Assembly (NCBI GenBank): GCA_009927485.1
Contig: RFMW01000108.1
Span: 1-38,690, forward strand
Reading direction: 5' to 3'
Length of the DNA stretch: 38,690 nucleotides
Source of the DNA: Sphingobacteriia bacterium
GTDB taxonomy: Bacteria > Bacteroidota > Bacteroidia > UBA7662
A program made the translations under genes and the position numbers. Every line of letters starts with the position of its first letter. The stretch's first letter is position 1. The notes beneath the pieces are model-generated. The model worked only from the letters and a program-made list of their open reading frames with translations, was not told where the DNA came from and made no database searches. Shown piece by piece: positions 36,826-38,690 of this stretch.

Positions 36826-37608
36826 TTGCTTACCGATACCCATTGCCATTTGTACGCCGACGCCTTTGACGAGGATCGATCGGAGGTGATGCGGCGGGCG
36901 GTGGTGGCAGGGGTTGGGCGCATTTTCTTGCCCAATGTGGATCTTGAATCTTGGAATAAACTCCCCGATTTGGTGGCCCAAAGTTCAACGGAACTTGGTT
37001 TGTACCCGATGTTGGGAATACACCCTTGCTCGGTTGAGGAGGGGTGGCTGGACCTATGGGATCAAATGAAATTAGCCTTGAGCCCAAACGCCCTTTCATT
37101 GAATTTTGTAGGTGTTGGTGAAATTGGCATTGATTTGTATTGGCGTCAAGATAATCTTGCCTTGCAACAAGAGGCCTTTCTGACCCAAGTTCACGAGGCC
37201 AACCGTTTGGATTTACCGGTTTGTATCCATTCCCGGGATAGCCTTGAATTGATTTTGGAACTCACCAAAGACCTGCCTTTCCGGGGCGTTTATCATTGTT
37301 ACGGAGGAACGCTGGAACAGGCCGAGGTCATCATGGAGCGTGGTCAGTACATGGGCATTGGAGGTACCGTGACCTTCAAAGCCAACCAAGGCCTTCGCGA
37401 TGTTCTAAAGCGTGTAGGGCCTGATCATGTGGTGATGGAAACGGATGCCCCCTATTTGGCCCCGGTTCCTCACCGTGGCCAGCGTAATGAACCGGCGATG
37501 ATGGCCCAGGTAGCGCAGTGTTTGGGCGACCTGTGGGGAATGAGTGCGGAGGAAGCGGGGGATCGATGCACCCGGAATGCTGCCGACCTTTGGCGAATTC
37601 CCAAATGA
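36826..37608 (+). CDS. TatD family hydrolase (TTG start)
   Basis: 260 aa; LTDTHCHLYADAFDEDR, GIHPCSVEE, GVGEIGIDLYW, IHSRDS, YHCYGGTLEQA, METDAPYLAPVPHRGQRNEPAMM. Confidence 0.93.
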   Translation: MLTDTHCHLYADAFDEDRSEVMRRAVVAGVGRIFLPNVDLESWNKLPDLVAQSSTELGLYPMLGIHPCSVEEGWLDLWDQMKLALSPNALSLNFVGVGEIGIDLYWRQDNLALQQEAFLTQVHEANRLDLPVCIHSRDSLELILELTKDLPFRGVYHCYGGTLEQAEVIMERGQYMGIGGTVTFKANQGLRDVLKRVGPDHVVMETDAPYLAPVPHRGQRNEPAMMAQVAQCLGDLWGMSAEEAGDRCTRNAADLWRIPK

Positions 37609-38669
37609 ACCTTGCCATGACCAGTTCGCTCCGATCGCATTCCTCCAGGATCCTTTTGATCTATACCGGGGGCACCATAGGAATGAAAGAAAGCTCGTCA
37701 GGCTTGGTGCCGGTTTCCTTGGAGGACCTGTTGGAACAGTTACCGGATATTGATGCCTTGCCGGTGGAGTTGACCTTGGTTTCTTTGGATCGGCCGATGG
37801 ACTCCTCGGATCTAAAACCGGAACATTGGGTTCAGATTGGGGCATTGATCCTCAAGCATTCTGCCGAGATGGACGCTTTTGTGGTATTGCATGGCACGGA
37901 TACCATGGCCTATTCGGCGGCTGCCTTGAGTTTCATGATGCAACAATTGGGAAAACCGGTCATCTTTACCGGATCGCAGCTACCCTTGGGTCATCCACGC
38001 TCTGATGCGGTATCGCATTGGATGAGCGCCTTGGAAGTGGCCATGGCCGTAGGTCCTGATGGCCTGCCCAGGGTCCCGGAGATTGCCTTGTACTTCAATC
38101 ATGCGTTGTACCGTGGCAACAGGGTGCGTAAACTGCACGCCATGGGCTTTGATGCGTTTGATTCGCCGAATTATCCCGTCCTTGCCAGGGCCGGAACCCG
38201 CATTGAATTTGCAGAGGAGGCTATAGGGCATGGAATTCCGGGTCAACCCTTACGACAAGGGCGTCCCGCCTGGTTTCCTGCCCTGGATCAAGGGGTCCTT
38301 TCGCTTAAATTGTTTCCAGGCTTGAGGCCCGATTTGTGGGAAGCTGCCCTGCACGACCCTACGGTCAAGGCAGTTCTCTTGGAAGCGTACGGTGCAGGGA
38401 ATATTCCGGCGGATGGGGACTTGTCTGAACTTTTGAGAGCCTTTGTTCAGCGAGGTGGACATTTGATCGCCCTAAGTCAATGCGTCGGCGGGCAGGTGGA
38501 TTTGACCCGTTACCAAAGCGGCCGCCGCTTGTTGGATTTGGGGGCCATATCGGGAATGGATATGACCTTCGAAGCGGCTTTGACCAAGACCATGCATTTG
38601 CTCGGTACCGGTGGCAGCGATTTCAGGGAGGCCTTCGGTCAATCCATCGCCGGAGAGCTGGGCAACTGA
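37605..38669 (+). CDS. Type I L-asparaginase
   Basis: 354 aa from ATG 37605 (ATGA overlap with the tatD stop); ILLIYTGGTIGM, VVLHGTDTMAYSAAALSFM, VIFTGSQLPLG, YGAGNIP. Confidence 0.93.
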   Translation: MNLAMTSSLRSHSSRILLIYTGGTIGMKESSSGLVPVSLEDLLEQLPDIDALPVELTLVSLDRPMDSSDLKPEHWVQIGALILKHSAEMDAFVVLHGTDTMAYSAAALSFMMQQLGKPVIFTGSQLPLGHPRSDAVSHWMSALEVAMAVGPDGLPRVPEIALYFNHALYRGNRVRKLHAMGFDAFDSPNYPVLARAGTRIEFAEEAIGHGIPGQPLRQGRPAWFPALDQGVLSLKLFPGLRPDLWEAALHDPTVKAVLLEAYGAGNIPADGDLSELLRAFVQRGGHLIALSQCVGGQVDLTRYQSGRRLLDLGAISGMDMTFEAALTKTMHLLGTGGSDFREAFGQSIAGELGN

Positions 38670-38690
38670 ACAGTCCTTGCGGGCCAATTC

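Noticed and set aside
1-38690. Defence island, prophage, integrative element or biosynthetic cluster
   Set aside because: No integrase, transposase, phage structural, restriction, Cas, NRPS/PKS or similar genes; the only mobile-type module seen is the VapBC pair.

Overview
The window looks like a chromosomal segment from a Bacteroidota bacterium: T9SS-type C-terminal sorting domain, DUF2480, GldE-like protein, LptC/PpiD neighbourhood. Most of it is housekeeping. Minus-strand block: ahcY, an amidohydrolase-like protein, transketolase, prfA, an LpxH-like phosphoesterase, a LUD-domain protein, ftsH and rsfS. Plus-strand block: tRNA-Gln, a bacilliredoxin, birA, a VapBC-type toxin-antitoxin pair, coaX, two envelope/secreted proteins, lptC, a CNNM/CorC protein, a PpiD-like PPIase, DUF2480, a lytic transglycosylase, uvrA, a 2524-aa modular surface protein, a small lipoprotein missed by the ORF track, an outer-membrane-like protein, lipA, DUF721, gpmA, a MoxR ATPase, a zinc metallopeptidase, tatD and asparaginase. 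I saw no CRISPR array, rRNA, transposon or prophage, and no clear novel multi-gene system. The most interesting signals are: (1) the 2524-aa protein, with a cohesin-like module between two parallel repeat arrays, a degenerate dockerin-like module and a T9SS C-terminal domain; (2) a full match to the sigma-54 -24/-12 consensus upstream of the bacilliredoxin, with a near copy sharing an identical 15-mer upstream of the zinc metallopeptidase; (3) an amidohydrolase-like protein that seems to lack the HxH metal site; (4) an unannotated 45-aa lipoprotein gene. All assignments come from reading the sequence; no database search was run.
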